From positions 496,001 to 560,000 of the forward strand of contig NZ_MZGU01000004.1 in assembly GCF_003111605.1 (NCBI RefSeq): a stretch of DNA of 64,000 nucleotides, given 5' to 3'. Below the pieces are notes generated by a model. The model did not search any database. It worked only from the letters and a program-made list of their open reading frames with translations, and was not told the origin of the DNA. The number at the start of each line of letters is the position of its first letter. Position 1 is the stretch's first letter. Positions 1-9,290 of this stretch are shown here, piece after piece. The translations under genes and the position numbers were made by a program. Source of the stretch: Methanobrevibacter woesei (lineage in GTDB: Archaea; Methanobacteriota; Methanobacteria; Methanobacteriales; Methanobacteriaceae).

Positions 1-157
<157 letters not shown>

Positions 158-175
158 CTTTTTTTCCATATTTTT

Positions 176-772
176 TTAATAATCTTCAACAACTCCGTAG
201 ATGTCTGACAAATCTACCCAAGTTGTTATTCCACGTGATTCATAAATTATTCCATTAATGATATTGTAATCAACTTCTTTGTTATCACTAACTAAATGGA
301 TGCTGTTTCCCTCAATATTATCAACTCTTTTTACAATGTTTCCATATTCAGAGCTGTTTGCAACTACAATGTCATTAATTTCAATATCTTTTGTTTTATT
401 AACTAAAATAGTCTGTCCATCCTGTAAAGTAGGTTCCATTGAGTCTCCTTCAACTTGATAGATAACAGGGAATTGATTATTTCCATAAGGACTTTTAATA
501 TTTACATTAACTTCTCCAAGACCATTTTCACGACATATATCTTTTATTCCAGCCTCTAAACTACTGACATTAGAAGATATGTTGTTCATTGAATCAAGAG
601 CATATTTGCAAATCTCTTCATTTAATTCTTCAGAAAAAGGCCTGTCAATGGTGCAGGTAATATTTTCACCATCAATATATAAATCAACTGTTGGATTAGA
701 AATAAATATAAGTCCTAGAGCTCCTGCTATGACTATGATTAAAATTAAGATAAATTTAGTTAGATTTTTCAT
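176..772 (-). CDS. Membrane-anchored S24/S26-like signal peptidase family protein
   Basis: 198 residues. An N-terminal hydrophobic segment (about residues 5-25) anchors the protein; an uncharacterised polar stretch follows, then an S26/S24 peptidase-like core from about residue 105. The core has GDSMEPTL with the candidate nucleophile Ser111, and IVKRV with Lys148, matching the Ser/Lys dyad of bacterial-type signal peptidases. Archaeal Sec11-type enzymes usually use Ser/His instead, so this is probably not the main signal peptidase of the cell. The gene follows aroD with an 8-nt gap and a GTGG element before the ATG, so the two are probably co-transcribed. Substrate unknown. Confidence 0.7.
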   Translation of the reverse strand: MKNLTKFILILIIVIAGALGLIFISNPTVDLYIDGENITCTIDRPFSEELNEEICKYALDSMNNISSNVSSLEAGIKDICRENGLGEVNVNIKSPYGNNQFPVIYQVEGDSMEPTLQDGQTILVNKTKDIEINDIVVANSSEYGNIVKRVDNIEGNSIHLVSDNKEVDYNIINGIIYESRGITTWVDLSDIYGVVEDY

Positions 773-780
773 AAAACCAC

Positions 781-1452
781 TTATTCAATAGTTAAATCCA
801 TATTTAATAAGGATTTCATGGTTTCTATATCGATTTGGCCAGGTGCTGTTACATCAGTTCCTGCAGCAAAAGTTATTGGTGAATTAAATTTTGAAGCCAT
901 AACTCTTGTATAACTTCCTAAATCACTCATTGAAATAGCTATTGTATTTGAATAGTGTGAAAGAATAGCTAAAACTTTCAATGTATCATCTAAATCTTTT
1001 GGCATGAAAGCTACTTTTGCGATATCTCCCAATTCTTTTTCCTTTTCAACAATATAGTAAATTTCATCAAGATCAGGTGTTTTTTCAAAATCATGATAGG
1101 AGATAATTGTTTTTGCAGATCCCTCATTTAATAAGGAAATGTATTTATCATCACTTTGGAGCTCAATATCAACATAATCAACTAAATCAATACATTCTAA
1201 AAGGAGGTTTACACGTTCTTCTTCACTACCTTTAAAAGAACCTCCTTCACTAGTTATTCTATTTGTAGCTATCATTGGGAAATTAATTTCCTCAATAACT
1301 TCTTTAATTTCCTTTGAATTAGGATTATCTAAAGCATCTATTCTAAATTCAAGCACATCTGCTCCTTTATCAATACAATCCTCAGCTACAGCTATCACGG
1401 CTTCTTTTGTATTTTGAAATATAGGTATAGCTATTTTTGTTTGTGAATACAT
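781..1452 (-). CDS. aroD: 3-dehydroquinate dehydratase, type I
   Basis: 223 residues, normal for the archaeal type I enzyme. It converts 3-dehydroquinate to 3-dehydroshikimate in the shikimate pathway through a Schiff base. Visible landmarks are VLEFRIDALDN near residue 35, the catalytic His in TIISYHDFEKTP, the Schiff-base Lys in IAKVAFMPKD, and the C-terminal AAGTDVTAPGQ loop. It heads a probable two-gene minus-strand operon with the S26-like peptidase and is divergent from the gene at 1634; the 180-bp gap between them contains promoters for both. In methanogens the pathway starts from aspartate semialdehyde and 6-deoxy-5-ketofructose phosphate, feeding dehydroquinate to this enzyme. Confidence 0.93.
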   Translation of the reverse strand: MYSQTKIAIPIFQNTKEAVIAVAEDCIDKGADVLEFRIDALDNPNSKEIKEVIEEINFPMIATNRITSEGGSFKGSEEERVNLLLECIDLVDYVDIELQSDDKYISLLNEGSAKTIISYHDFEKTPDLDEIYYIVEKEKELGDIAKVAFMPKDLDDTLKVLAILSHYSNTIAISMSDLGSYTRVMASKFNSPITFAAGTDVTAPGQIDIETMKSLLNMDLTIE

Positions 1453-1554
1453 GATTTCGCCTTGATATACTATTTTGTAAGAATCATTATATAAAGATTA
1501 ATTTATGTTTTAAATAGTGCTCTTTGTAATGTTCATAAAAATGATTACTAAAGC

Positions 1555-1563
1555 TTATATAAA
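1555..1563 (+). promoter_or_regulatory. TATA box of the 1634-4450 operon
   Basis: TTATATAAA lies in the aroD/unknown-gene divergent gap, about 70 bp before the TTG start at 1634, predicting a leader of about 45 nt. Called by eye from archaeal consensus. Confidence 0.5.
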
Positions 1564-1633
1564 TTAAATAACATATAATTATTGTATAAAATTTCATATT
1601 TTATTAATTTAATTAATTAGAAAAGGTGTTATT

Positions 1634-2359
1634 TTGAAAATCACATCTATAGGTGCAGATATTTCTAAAAATGATGTATCCTGTAGTAATTCATTAATAA
1701 ATAATATTGAAGAAAATATTTATAAATTAAAGGCATTAGGTGCTCATAGTGCAGGTTTAACAAATGTAACTGGTGATGATGTAGTTATTAGTGCATTTGT
1801 TGAAGATGATTTACTTGAAACCATAAATCAAGGCATTGTCTCTATTTTAAAAGATTGTGCTGAAAATTTAGGTGATTTGTCTGGAATTTCTCAAGATGAA
1901 TCAAGTGCTGGTGAGGGAATTTCTTATGCAGAAGCCAGTGTAAGGCAAGACAGATATCCTGATGCAATTGTTTTGGGTTTTGATACCTATGGTGGTGAAC
2001 CATTTGTTCGTGATGTAGCTAATTCAGCTATTGAGGCAGCAAGTGGTATGAAAAATGTAACTGATGTTTCTGATTTAATTGAAGTTAAATCCAAGAAAAT
2101 ACCTGGTGTAGGTTATGTTTCTTCTGAAACTGATGATCCTGTTGTTGTTGCCACTATAGAAAACATAGAATCAATAGGTGTTGTTGGAGGAGCCATGATT
2201 GGTGCTGCTCTTGGAAATAAGAATACTTATTTAGTTAAAAGAGGTACTAGCTGTGATGTATTGCCTGGCAGTGTAATATTTTCAGCTACTGCTTTTATGA
2301 ATGGAAATATTATTGATTTATCTGTTCCATTTGAGAATAAAACTAGGATTTTAAGATAA
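1634..2359 (+). CDS. Conserved methanogen protein of unknown function next to sucD
   Basis: 241 residues; I do not recognise a characterised family. The TTG start is chosen because AAAGGTG sits 5 nt upstream and no in-frame ATG is near. The protein is soluble, with an N-terminal half around VTGDDVVISAFVEDDLLE, a SYAEASVRQDRYPDAIVLGFDTYGG segment midway, and a glycine- and alanine-rich GVVGGAMIGAALGNKNTYL stretch near residues 185-205. No signal peptide or membrane segment is evident. It is the first gene of an operon with sucD (12-nt gap) and hmgA, so a role tied to CoA thioesters or isoprenoid precursors is possible but unproven. Confidence 0.75.
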   Translation: MKITSIGADISKNDVSCSNSLINNIEENIYKLKALGAHSAGLTNVTGDDVVISAFVEDDLLETINQGIVSILKDCAENLGDLSGISQDESSAGEGISYAEASVRQDRYPDAIVLGFDTYGGEPFVRDVANSAIEAASGMKNVTDVSDLIEVKSKKIPGVGYVSSETDDPVVVATIENIESIGVVGGAMIGAALGNKNTYLVKRGTSCDVLPGSVIFSATAFMNGNIIDLSVPFENKTRILR

Positions 2360-2371
2360 TTTGGTGTTTTT

Positions 2372-3232
2372 ATGATTTACTTAGATAAAGATACAAAATG
2401 CTTAGTTCAAGGAATTACTGGTAAACAAGGTTCTTTCCATACTGAGCAAATGTTAGAATATAATACAAATATTGTTGCGGGTGTTACACCTGGTAAAGGT
2501 GGACAAGATTTTATGGGTGTTCCAATTTTTAATTCTATTGCAGAAGCAAAAGAAAACTGTGAAATTAATGCATCCATAATATTTGTTCCAGCTAAATTTG
2601 CAAAAGATGCAGCTTTTGAATCAATAAGGAATTTAGATTTAGTAGTAATTATATCTGAACATATTCCTGTCCATGATTCTCTTCAAATTATGAATTATGC
2701 TGAAAAAATGGGAACTACTGTAATTGGTCCAAATACTCCTGGAATTATCAGTCCAGGTGTTGGTAAACTTGGAATCATGCCAACTCACATCTTTGATAAA
2801 GGAAATGTTGGAGTAATTTCAAGAAGTGGAACTTTAACCTATGAAGTTGCAAGCCAGTTAACACGTGCTGGAATTGGTCAAAGTACTTGTGTGGGTATTG
2901 GTGGAGATCCAGTTATTGGAACTAATTATATTGATGTTCTCACTAAATTTGAAGAAGATGATGATACTGAAGCTATTGTATTAATTGGAGAAATTGGTGG
3001 TAATGCAGAAGAAAAAGCAGCAGAGTTTATTAAAAATAATATTTCAAAACCTGTTGTATCTTATATTGCAGGTATCACTGCTCCTCCAGGTAAAAGAATG
3101 GGGCATGCAGGAGCTATTATCCAAGGTAATTCAGGTACTGCACAAAATAAGATTGATGCATTATCTGATGCAGGTGTTAAAGTAGCTAAAATGCCTTCTC
3201 AAATTGCTGATTTAATTAAAGATTCAATTTAA
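2372..3232 (+). CDS. sucD: Succinyl-CoA ligase (ADP-forming) alpha subunit
   Basis: 286 residues, full length. It forms succinyl-CoA from succinate, CoA and ATP with a SucC beta subunit, part of the incomplete TCA branch of methanogens. Landmarks are the N-terminal CoA-binding [33 protein letters not shown], the [12 protein letters not shown] loop and the phosphohistidine region [15 protein letters not shown]. The beta subunit gene is not in this window. hmgA follows after 6 nt, so translation of the two is probably coupled. The ATG at 2372 is preceded by a weak TTTGGTGTTTTT element. Confidence 0.95.
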   Translation: MIYLDKDTKCLVQGITGKQGSFHTEQMLEYNTNIVAGVTPGKGGQDFMGVPIFNSIAEAKENCEINASIIFVPAKFAKDAAFESIRNLDLVVIISEHIPVHDSLQIMNYAEKMGTTVIGPNTPGIISPGVGKLGIMPTHIFDKGNVGVISRSGTLTYEVASQLTRAGIGQSTCVGIGGDPVIGTNYIDVLTKFEEDDDTEAIVLIGEIGGNAEEKAAEFIKNNISKPVVSYIAGITAPPGKRMGHAGAIIQGNSGTAQNKIDALSDAGVKVAKMPSQIADLIKDSI

Positions 3233-3238
3233 TTTAAA

Positions 3239-4450
3239 GTGAATACTATGGATTCTAAAGAAGTTGTAAAAAAATTATTAAATAAAGAAATGAAGCTATA
3301 TGAAGTAGACAAACATTTCCCTGCTGATGTTGCTTGTGATATTAGAAGAGAATTTATCCAAGAGTATTCTAAAACTCAATTGCCTAATATGGGAAATTAT
3401 ACTTTAAATATGGAAAATGCTTCTAAAAGGAATATTGAAAACTCAATTGGTGTTTTACAATTACCAATTGGTGTTGCAGGACCTATGAAAATTAATGGTG
3501 AGTTTTGTAAAAGAGAAGTCTTTGTTCCTTTAGCTACTTCAGAAGGTGCTTTAGTTGCATCTATTAATAGAGGTGCATCTACTATAACTGCTTCTGGTGG
3601 AGTTAATGTTAGAGTAATTTCAGATATTATGACTAGAGCTCCAGTTATTAAAACTTCTTCTTCTGTTGAGTCATTAAAACTTAAACAATGGTTTGAAGAT
3701 AATTTTGACAGATTGAAAGAAATAGCTGAATCTACAACTTCTCATGGAAAACTATTAAAAATAGATCCTATTTTAATTGCTGGTTCTTATGTATATCCTC
3801 GTTTTGTCTACTCAACAGGGGATAGTATGGGTATGAACATGGTTACAATAGCTACTGAAAAGATATTGGATGAAATGACTAAAGAAACCAGTGCACAACA
3901 CATCGCTTTAAGCGGTAATGTATGTGTTGATAAAAAAGCAGCTGCAATTAACATGGTTGAGGGAAGAGGAAAAACCGTTGTTGCAGATGTTTTAATACCT
4001 AAAGATATTGTAAGTAAAAAATTAAAAACAACTGCTGAAGCTATTGTTGAAGTAAACATAGCTAAAAATCTTATTGGATCTGCAGTGGCTGGAAGTACTG
4101 CTTATAATGCTCACTATGCAAATATGGTTGCAGCTATTTTCCTTGCTACAGGTCAGGATGCAGCACATGCAGTAGAAGGTTCATTAGGAATAACAACTGC
4201 AGAAAATAGGGATGGAGATTTATATTTCTCTGTAAATTTACCTGATTTACCAGTAGCTACTGTTGGTGGTGGAACATCTCTTGAAACTGCTAATGAAGGT
4301 TTAAATATTTTAGGTGTTGCAGGTTTTGGAAAAGCTAAAGAATTTGCAGAAATTGTTGCATCTACTGTTCTTGCTGGTGAATTATCATTAATTGGTGCTT
4401 TAGCTGCAGGGCATCTTGCTAGAGCTCACCAACAACTTGGAAGAGGATAA
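3239..4450 (+). CDS. hmgA: 3-hydroxy-3-methylglutaryl-CoA reductase (class I)
   Basis: 403 residues, typical of archaeal class I HMGR. It reduces HMG-CoA to mevalonate with NADPH, the committing step for archaeol isoprenoid chains. Visible motifs are ENSIGVLQLPIGVAGP, the substrate-binding PLATSEGALVASINRG, the cofactor-binding GDSMGMNMVTIATE, VATVGGGTSLETANEG and the catalytic-histidine tail AAGHLARAHQQLGRG at the C-terminus. Class I assignment rests on these and on the lack of class II signatures. The GTG at 3239 lies just after the sucD stop; an in-frame ATG follows at 3248 and is an equally good start. Last gene of the 1634 operon. Confidence 0.95.
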   Translation: MNTMDSKEVVKKLLNKEMKLYEVDKHFPADVACDIRREFIQEYSKTQLPNMGNYTLNMENASKRNIENSIGVLQLPIGVAGPMKINGEFCKREVFVPLATSEGALVASINRGASTITASGGVNVRVISDIMTRAPVIKTSSSVESLKLKQWFEDNFDRLKEIAESTTSHGKLLKIDPILIAGSYVYPRFVYSTGDSMGMNMVTIATEKILDEMTKETSAQHIALSGNVCVDKKAAAINMVEGRGKTVVADVLIPKDIVSKKLKTTAEAIVEVNIAKNLIGSAVAGSTAYNAHYANMVAAIFLATGQDAAHAVEGSLGITTAENRDGDLYFSVNLPDLPVATVGGGTSLETANEGLNILGVAGFGKAKEFAEIVASTVLAGELSLIGALAAGHLARAHQQLGRG

Positions 4451-4455
4451 TTAAT

Positions 4456-5112
4456 TTATTCTTCTTCTTTTAAACAATTTTTTGAGTTTATTAACTCAAG
4501 TATTGTTTTTACATCTACTTTTGTTTCAAAGCATCCTGTTCTTGTAAGTAGCACTCCCTGAGGGCAGTAATCAGATAATAACATCATTGTTTGACTTAAA
4601 TCTTCATGGCAGGCTACACCAATAACTGCTTTAAATTTATTTTCCTTAACGATTTTTTTAACAAAACTTGAACCTGGAACAATATAAAGTTTATAACCTA
4701 AAGGTTCGGATTTTCTTTTAATAACACCAATAGAGCATTTTTTACAGTCTGTACATATTAAACCTTGTTCTTGTAAAACTGCTTCACAATCTCTATGCCT
4801 TAAACAGTGAGGTAAAAAGATTAAAGTCTCTTCAGGTGGAATTTCCTTAAAGGGTTCTTCATTAAGCCCATTTCTAACTTCAATAGCAATAGTATCAACA
4901 AGATTTTCATCAAAGTTTAAAGCTTTAAATAGTTTTTTCAGTGGTGAGTAAAAGACATCATTTAAAAAGATTATTAGCTTTGGAAAAATCATTATTTTCT
5001 TTTTTACCACTACTAATCCCAGAATAATAGCTACAACTAATAAAATAGCTACTAATATAAGTATTGTTATTATACTCTGCCCTAAAAACTGATAAATATC
5101 TTCTACTATCAT
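4456..5112 (-). CDS. DUF116 family membrane protein with cysteine motifs
   Basis: 218 residues. A strong membrane segment covers about residues 13-37; the rest is soluble. The cysteine pattern is that of DUF116: FLPHCLRHRDC, then ICTDCKKCSIG, VACHEDL and a DYCPQGVLLTRTGCF tail, which suggests metal or Fe-S binding. The family is widespread in anaerobic archaea and clostridia and is sometimes linked to radical-SAM or tRNA-modification genes, but its reaction is not established. It ends head-to-head with hmgA (5-nt gap) and follows the 154-residue gene by 8 nt, which suggests an operon of 5765 to 4456. Confidence 0.82.
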   Translation of the reverse strand: MIVEDIYQFLGQSIITILILVAILLVVAIILGLVVVKKKIMIFPKLIIFLNDVFYSPLKKLFKALNFDENLVDTIAIEVRNGLNEEPFKEIPPEETLIFLPHCLRHRDCEAVLQEQGLICTDCKKCSIGVIKRKSEPLGYKLYIVPGSSFVKKIVKENKFKAVIGVACHEDLSQTMMLLSDYCPQGVLLTRTGCFETKVDVKTILELINSKNCLKEEE

Positions 5113-5120
5113 AATTTAAC

Positions 5121-5585
5121 CTAAAATTTTTCAATGCTGTATTTTATTCCTTCTTTGTTTAGTTTAACTCCACTAGCTGTTTTTTCAATTAATAAGCCAG
5201 ATAATGAGTCACATGAACATAAAACATTCTGTTCAGGATGTGTTCCGGGGGTAATATTGCAGTTAAGATTTACACTGTCCCCTACTGATAAAACAATTGA
5301 TAATCTTTTAGTGGATGGATGATTTTTATCTAGAATAACAATTGGTGAATCTTCTTCACGTGTTAAGTATGCTAATGATCTAATAGCTCTTTTATCTTTA
5401 TTAAATGCTGAAACTGCAATTAAATCATCTTTTTCAAGAAATTGTACAATTTCATCATTATCTGGAGTTGCAATAAATAGCATTTTGTTTTCATAAGCTA
5501 CTTTTACAATCCCTACTAAACCAGTTTCACCTTCAAGAAATAATATTTCATCATCTTTAAAATCAATATTCAATTTATCACTCAA
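5121..5585 (-). CDS. Hypothetical protein, 154 residues
   Basis: I do not recognise a characterised family. The protein is acidic at the N-terminus (NIDFKDDEILFLEGE) and predicted soluble and beta-rich. It has one Cys pair in the NVLCSCDSLSGLL region and a LVGIVKVAYENKMLFIATP strand segment. No signal peptide or transmembrane segment is visible. It sits between the small zinc ribbon (5610) and DUF116 (4456) genes on the same strand with short gaps, so it is probably co-transcribed with both. Its length and composition match the neighbouring core genes, so it is unlikely to be recently acquired. Confidence 0.65.
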   Translation of the reverse strand: MSDKLNIDFKDDEILFLEGETGLVGIVKVAYENKMLFIATPDNDEIVQFLEKDDLIAVSAFNKDKRAIRSLAYLTREEDSPIVILDKNHPSTKRLSIVLSVGDSVNLNCNITPGTHPEQNVLCSCDSLSGLLIEKTASGVKLNKEGIKYSIEKF

Positions 5586-5609
5586 AAAATAGAAATAAGA
5601 GTAAATAAA

Positions 5610-5765
5610 TTACTCTTTACATTCGACATTATCGCTTTGACAAGAAGGACATATTACTTTCTTACCAAGACCTTTGAAGTCATTTCCACAATCAAGACAT
5701 TTGTATCTTTTTGTTTTTAATTTATTTATGTCAATATCTGCCATTGGTCCGCCAGTTGAACACAT
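5610..5765 (-). CDS. Small zinc-ribbon protein, 51 residues
   Basis: An unmarked short gene that starts at ATG 5765-5763 with AAAGGTGA upstream on the minus strand. The product begins MCSTGGPMADIDINKL and carries two CxxC knuckles (YKCLDCGNDF and ICPSCQSDN) plus a terminal Cys, so a rubrerythrin/rubredoxin-like zinc or iron site is likely. It is the probable first gene of the minus-strand unit running to DUF116 and is divergent from the fprA unit, separated by about 150 bp with TATA-like elements on both strands. Electron-transfer, chaperone or nucleic-acid roles are all possible. Confidence 0.75.
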   Translation of the reverse strand: MCSTGGPMADIDINKLKTKRYKCLDCGNDFKGLGKKVICPSCQSDNVECKE

Positions 5766-5857
5766 AGCTATCACCTTTTAATTATTATTATTAATTTCTA
5801 TCTTTATATTATAAATATTATTTTATATAGGATTTTGTTCGTAAAAAATAACACTAA

Positions 5858-5867
5858 TTTTATATAG
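5858..5867 (+). promoter_or_regulatory. TATA box of the fprA unit
   Basis: TTTTATATAG, about 50 bp before the ATG at 5918, in the gap divergent from the zinc-ribbon gene. Called by eye. Confidence 0.5.
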
Positions 5868-5917
5868 TTTGTTGATATAATAACTAAATAATATTAACTT
5901 TATAGGGATTGAAAATT

Positions 5918-6196
5918 ATGCTTCGTTTTAATGAAGATATTGAAAAAGAAATAGTTAATGTAATTAAAGAATATGAATTTGCTAATAAAGCAGATGATTA
6001 TTTAAACTATGATTTTGAAGGTGAAAAAGTAATTTTCTCTTTAAGTATTGCAAAAGGCGAAATGTTACCTGTAGATGCTTTACAAAAAATTGGGGAAATT
6101 ATTGGTGGATGTTTTGAATATATCACTGTTGTAAATATGGAATACAGATTTTATTACACTTACAGCGATAAATGTGTTTGTAAAATGGAATTATAG
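5918..6196 (+). CDS. Hypothetical protein upstream of fprA, 92 residues
   Basis: I chose ATG 5918 over the in-frame TTG at 5909 because the TAGGG element gives normal spacing to the ATG only. The product is small, acidic and soluble; it starts MLRFNEDIEKEIVNVI and has one late CVCKMEL ending with two Cys. No domain is recognised. The next gene, fprA, starts 9 nt after the stop codon, and the AGGTG ribosome-binding site of fprA overlaps this stop, so they form one operon. Its conservation next to fprA would indicate a role in oxygen response, but that is inference from position only. Confidence 0.65.
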   Translation: MLRFNEDIEKEIVNVIKEYEFANKADDYLNYDFEGEKVIFSLSIAKGEMLPVDALQKIGEIIGGCFEYITVVNMEYRFYYTYSDKCVCKMEL

Positions 6197-6205
6197 GTGT
6201 TAATT

Positions 6206-7429
6206 ATGAAAGCGGATGCAAAGAAAATAGTTGATGGTGTTTACTGGGTTGGTGTCCTTGATTGGGATTTAAGAGATTACCATGGATATAAACTTAATGG
6301 GACAACTTACAACTGTTATTTAGTATTTGGTGAAGAGAAAGTTGCTTTAATTGATAATGTATACCCTGGAACTTCTGCTCAATTATGGGGTAGAGTAAGA
6401 GATGCATTTGAACAAGAAGGAAGAGAATTTAAAATTGATGTAATTATTCAAAATCATATTGAAAATGACCATAGTGGATCTCTTGTAGAGTTTGTTAAAA
6501 AATTCCCTGATGTTGATGTTTACTGTTCTCAAATGGCAGTTGCAGGTCTTAAAAGTCATTTACCTTCATTATCTGATTTTGATTTTAAAACAGTATCAAC
6601 TGGAGATTCTGTAGATCTTGGAGGAAAAACATTATCTTTTGTTCAAGCTCCTATGTTACACTGGCCAGATAGTATGTTTACATTAATTGAAGAAGATGGA
6701 ATTTTATGTTCTAATGATGCATTTGGTCAGCATATCTGTCTTAGTGAAAGATTTGATTATGAAGTGGATGAAGCTATTTTAATGGCAAGTGCACAAAAAT
6801 TCTATGCTAATTTAATCACTCCTTCTTCTGGATTATATTTACTTAAAATGAAAGAATTAGGAGATTTAGACTTAGTTAGTAAAGTTAAAATGATTGCTCC
6901 ATCTCATGGTCAAATATGGACTGAACCAGCTAAAATTATTGGAAAATATAATGAATGGGCAAGTGGAAAATGTAAAGATAAAGTAACTTTAGTCTATGAC
7001 ACTATGCATCACTCAACAACAAAAATGGCTCAAGCTATGGCTGAAGGTATAATGTCTGCAGGATTTGAAGTTAAAATGTACTACTTACATGAAGATGACA
7101 GAAGTGATCTTGTAACTGATATATTGGACAGTAAAGCAGTATGTATAGGTTCACCTACTGTTATGAACAATCCATATCCAAGTCTTGGTGACACTATTTA
7201 CTATTTAACAGCTCTAAACTTTGCTGCTACTACTTATAAAAAACAAGCAGTCATCTTTGGTTCAAAAGGATGGGGTGGAGGAGCTACCAATAAACTTGAA
7301 ACAGACTTAACTGCAGCTGGTTTCGAGATATTTGATAAGTTTGATACAATTTACATCCCAACTGAAGATGTATATGATAAATGTTATGACATTGGAAAAA
7401 GTTTAGTTGAATCTTTAAAAGAAGACTAA
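6206..7429 (+). CDS. fprA: F420H2 oxidase (A-type flavodiiron protein)
   Basis: 407 residues from ATG 6206, which has AGGTG 7 nt upstream. The family reduces O2 to water with coenzyme F420H2 in the cytoplasm, protecting the methanogenesis enzymes. The N-terminal metallo-beta-lactamase domain has the diiron ligands in HIENDHSG (HxExD), a His in LHWPDSM, an Asp in CSNDAFG and a His in IAPSHGQIW. The C-terminal flavodoxin domain starts at about residue 250 with LVYDTMHHSTTKMAQ for FMN and has GSPTVMNNPYPSL. It lacks the rubredoxin module seen in bacterial flavorubredoxins, as expected for the archaeal class. Confidence 0.95.
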   Translation: MKADAKKIVDGVYWVGVLDWDLRDYHGYKLNGTTYNCYLVFGEEKVALIDNVYPGTSAQLWGRVRDAFEQEGREFKIDVIIQNHIENDHSGSLVEFVKKFPDVDVYCSQMAVAGLKSHLPSLSDFDFKTVSTGDSVDLGGKTLSFVQAPMLHWPDSMFTLIEEDGILCSNDAFGQHICLSERFDYEVDEAILMASAQKFYANLITPSSGLYLLKMKELGDLDLVSKVKMIAPSHGQIWTEPAKIIGKYNEWASGKCKDKVTLVYDTMHHSTTKMAQAMAEGIMSAGFEVKMYYLHEDDRSDLVTDILDSKAVCIGSPTVMNNPYPSLGDTIYYLTALNFAATTYKKQAVIFGSKGWGGGATNKLETDLTAAGFEIFDKFDTIYIPTEDVYDKCYDIGKSLVESLKED

Positions 7430-7503
7430 ACCTCTTTTCTACTTTTTTTTAATTTTTTAAATAACAGCTATTTTTCTTACTTTTTTTTATTTTTATAGTA
7501 AAG

Positions 7504-7514
7504 TTTTTATATTA
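7504..7514 (+). promoter_or_regulatory. TATA box of the thermosome gene
   Basis: TTTTTATATTA, about 65 bp upstream of the ATG at 7579, after the T-rich end of fprA. Called by eye. Confidence 0.45.
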
Positions 7515-7578
7515 TCTTAAACTCATTATTAAATGTTAAATGATTTATTTAACTTTAATTAATTAAAGGTGATATATA

Positions 7579-9228
7579 ATGGCAAATCAACCAATATTCA
7601 TTTTACCTGAAGGTACTGAAAGATATTCCAAAAGAGATGCCTTAAGGATGAATATTACTGCAGCTAAGATTTTAGAAAATATTGTAAGAACCACCTTAGG
7701 TCCAAAAGGAATGGACAAAATGTTAGTAAACTCAATGGGTGATGTTACAGTAACTAATGATGGTGCAACTATTTTAAGAGAAATGGATATTGCACAACCA
7801 GCAGCTAGAATGTTAGTTGAAATAGCTAAAAAACAAGAAGATATTGTTGGAGACGGAACCACTTCTGTTGTTGTTATTGCTGGTGAATTATTATCAAAAG
7901 CTCAAAAATTATTAGAAGATGGAATTGCAACTTCTGTTGTAATTAGAGGATTCAGAAATGCATGTGCTAAAGCTATTGAAATCTTAAATGATATAGCTAT
8001 TGATGGAAATGATAGAGATACTTTAAAAAGTGTAGCTATTACTGCTATGTCTGGTAAAGGATCTGACTATGCTAAAGAACAATTAGCTGATTTAGTAGTA
8101 GATGCAGCATTAAGAATCGAAGATGAAGGAAAAGTTGATATTGATAGTATTAACATCCAAAGGATTTCAGGAGATGCAGTAGAAGATTCTTTCCTTGCTG
8201 AAGGAATTATTATGGATAAAGCTCCTTTATCTAAAGCAATGCCTACTGAAGTTAACGATGCTAAAATTGCACTTCTCAAATATCCTATTGAATTGAAAGA
8301 AATCAATACTGACAGTAAAATTGACATTACAAGTCCTGATCAATTTGAAGCTTTCCTTGCTAATGAGGAAGAAATGGTTAAAGATTTAGTAAATACCATT
8401 ATTGAATCTGGAGCTAATGTTGTATTCTGTCAAAAAGGTATTGATGACATGGCAGAACACTACTTAAACAAAGCAGGAATCATGGCTTATAAAAGAGTTA
8501 AAAAATCAGACATGGAAAGAATCCAAAAAGCTACTGGTGCTAAACTCTTAACTGATATTAATGATTTGAATGAGGATGTTTTAGGTTCTGCTGGTAAAAT
8601 TTATGTTAAAAAAATATTTGATCACAAATTAACCTTCATTGAAGAATGTGACAATCCAAAAGCTACTTCCATTGTATTAAGAGGTAGTACCCGTTATGTA
8701 ACTGAACAAATCAACAGAGCATTAGATGATGCTTTAGGTGTAGTTGCAGCTACTATTGAAGATGGAAAAGTTCTTGTTGGTGGAGGAGCTTGTGAAATTG
8801 AACTCATTAAACAATTAAGAGATTATGGTGACTCTGTAAGTGGAAGAGAACAACTTGCTATTTTAGCATATGCTGAAGCTTTAGAAGTTATTCCAAGAAC
8901 CTTAATTGAAAATGCAGGTTTAGATTCAATTAATCTTATTGCAGATTTAAAAGCTGCTCACGAAGACTCAAAAGCAATGGGTATTAATGTATTTACTGGA
9001 AAAGTTGTGGATATGAAAGAAGCAGGAGTTTTAGAACCTTTAAAAGTTAAAGTTCAAGCTCTTCAATCTTCCGGTGAAGCTGCTGAAATGATTTTACGTA
9101 TCGATGATATGATTGCAGCTAGAGATGCATTAAATTCAACTGGTCCTGATGAGTCTGGAAATGATAATAGTGGTATGCCTCCAATGCCTGGTGCTGGAGG
9201 AATGGGTGGAATGCCACCAATGATGTAA
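7579..9228 (+). CDS. thsA: Thermosome subunit (group II chaperonin)
   Basis: 549 residues, normal length. Thermosome subunits form the two-ring ATP-driven folding chamber of archaea. The sequence shows [17 protein letters not shown], the ATP-binding VTNDGATIL and GDGTTSVVV motifs, [10 protein letters not shown] late in the equatorial domain, and a disordered C-terminal tail of Gly/Met-rich [10 protein letters not shown] type. AAAGGTGATATATA precedes the ATG. It appears monocistronic and is followed by a clear hairpin plus T-run terminator. Other thermosome subunits may exist elsewhere in the genome, so the paralogue letter is not certain. Confidence 0.96.
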   Translation: MANQPIFILPEGTERYSKRDALRMNITAAKILENIVRTTLGPKGMDKMLVNSMGDVTVTNDGATILREMDIAQPAARMLVEIAKKQEDIVGDGTTSVVVIAGELLSKAQKLLEDGIATSVVIRGFRNACAKAIEILNDIAIDGNDRDTLKSVAITAMSGKGSDYAKEQLADLVVDAALRIEDEGKVDIDSINIQRISGDAVEDSFLAEGIIMDKAPLSKAMPTEVNDAKIALLKYPIELKEINTDSKIDITSPDQFEAFLANEEEMVKDLVNTIIESGANVVFCQKGIDDMAEHYLNKAGIMAYKRVKKSDMERIQKATGAKLLTDINDLNEDVLGSAGKIYVKKIFDHKLTFIEECDNPKATSIVLRGSTRYVTEQINRALDDALGVVAATIEDGKVLVGGGACEIELIKQLRDYGDSVSGREQLAILAYAEALEVIPRTLIENAGLDSINLIADLKAAHEDSKAMGINVFTGKVVDMKEAGVLEPLKVKVQALQSSGEAAEMILRIDDMIAARDALNSTGPDESGNDNSGMPPMPGAGGMGGMPPMM

Positions 9229-9261
9229 TTCATTTGACTATTGTTGTTTCTTTATTCATTA

Positions 9262-9290
9262 AAAGGTTATTTTATAACCTTTCTTTTTTT
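9262..9290 (+). terminator. Hairpin terminator after the thermosome gene
   Basis: A perfect 9-bp stem, AAAGGTTAT (9262-9270) and ATAACCTTT (9274-9282), closes a TTT loop and is followed by CTTTTTTT. Stem plus T-run supports termination, although archaea can also stop at the T-run alone. Confidence 0.75.
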
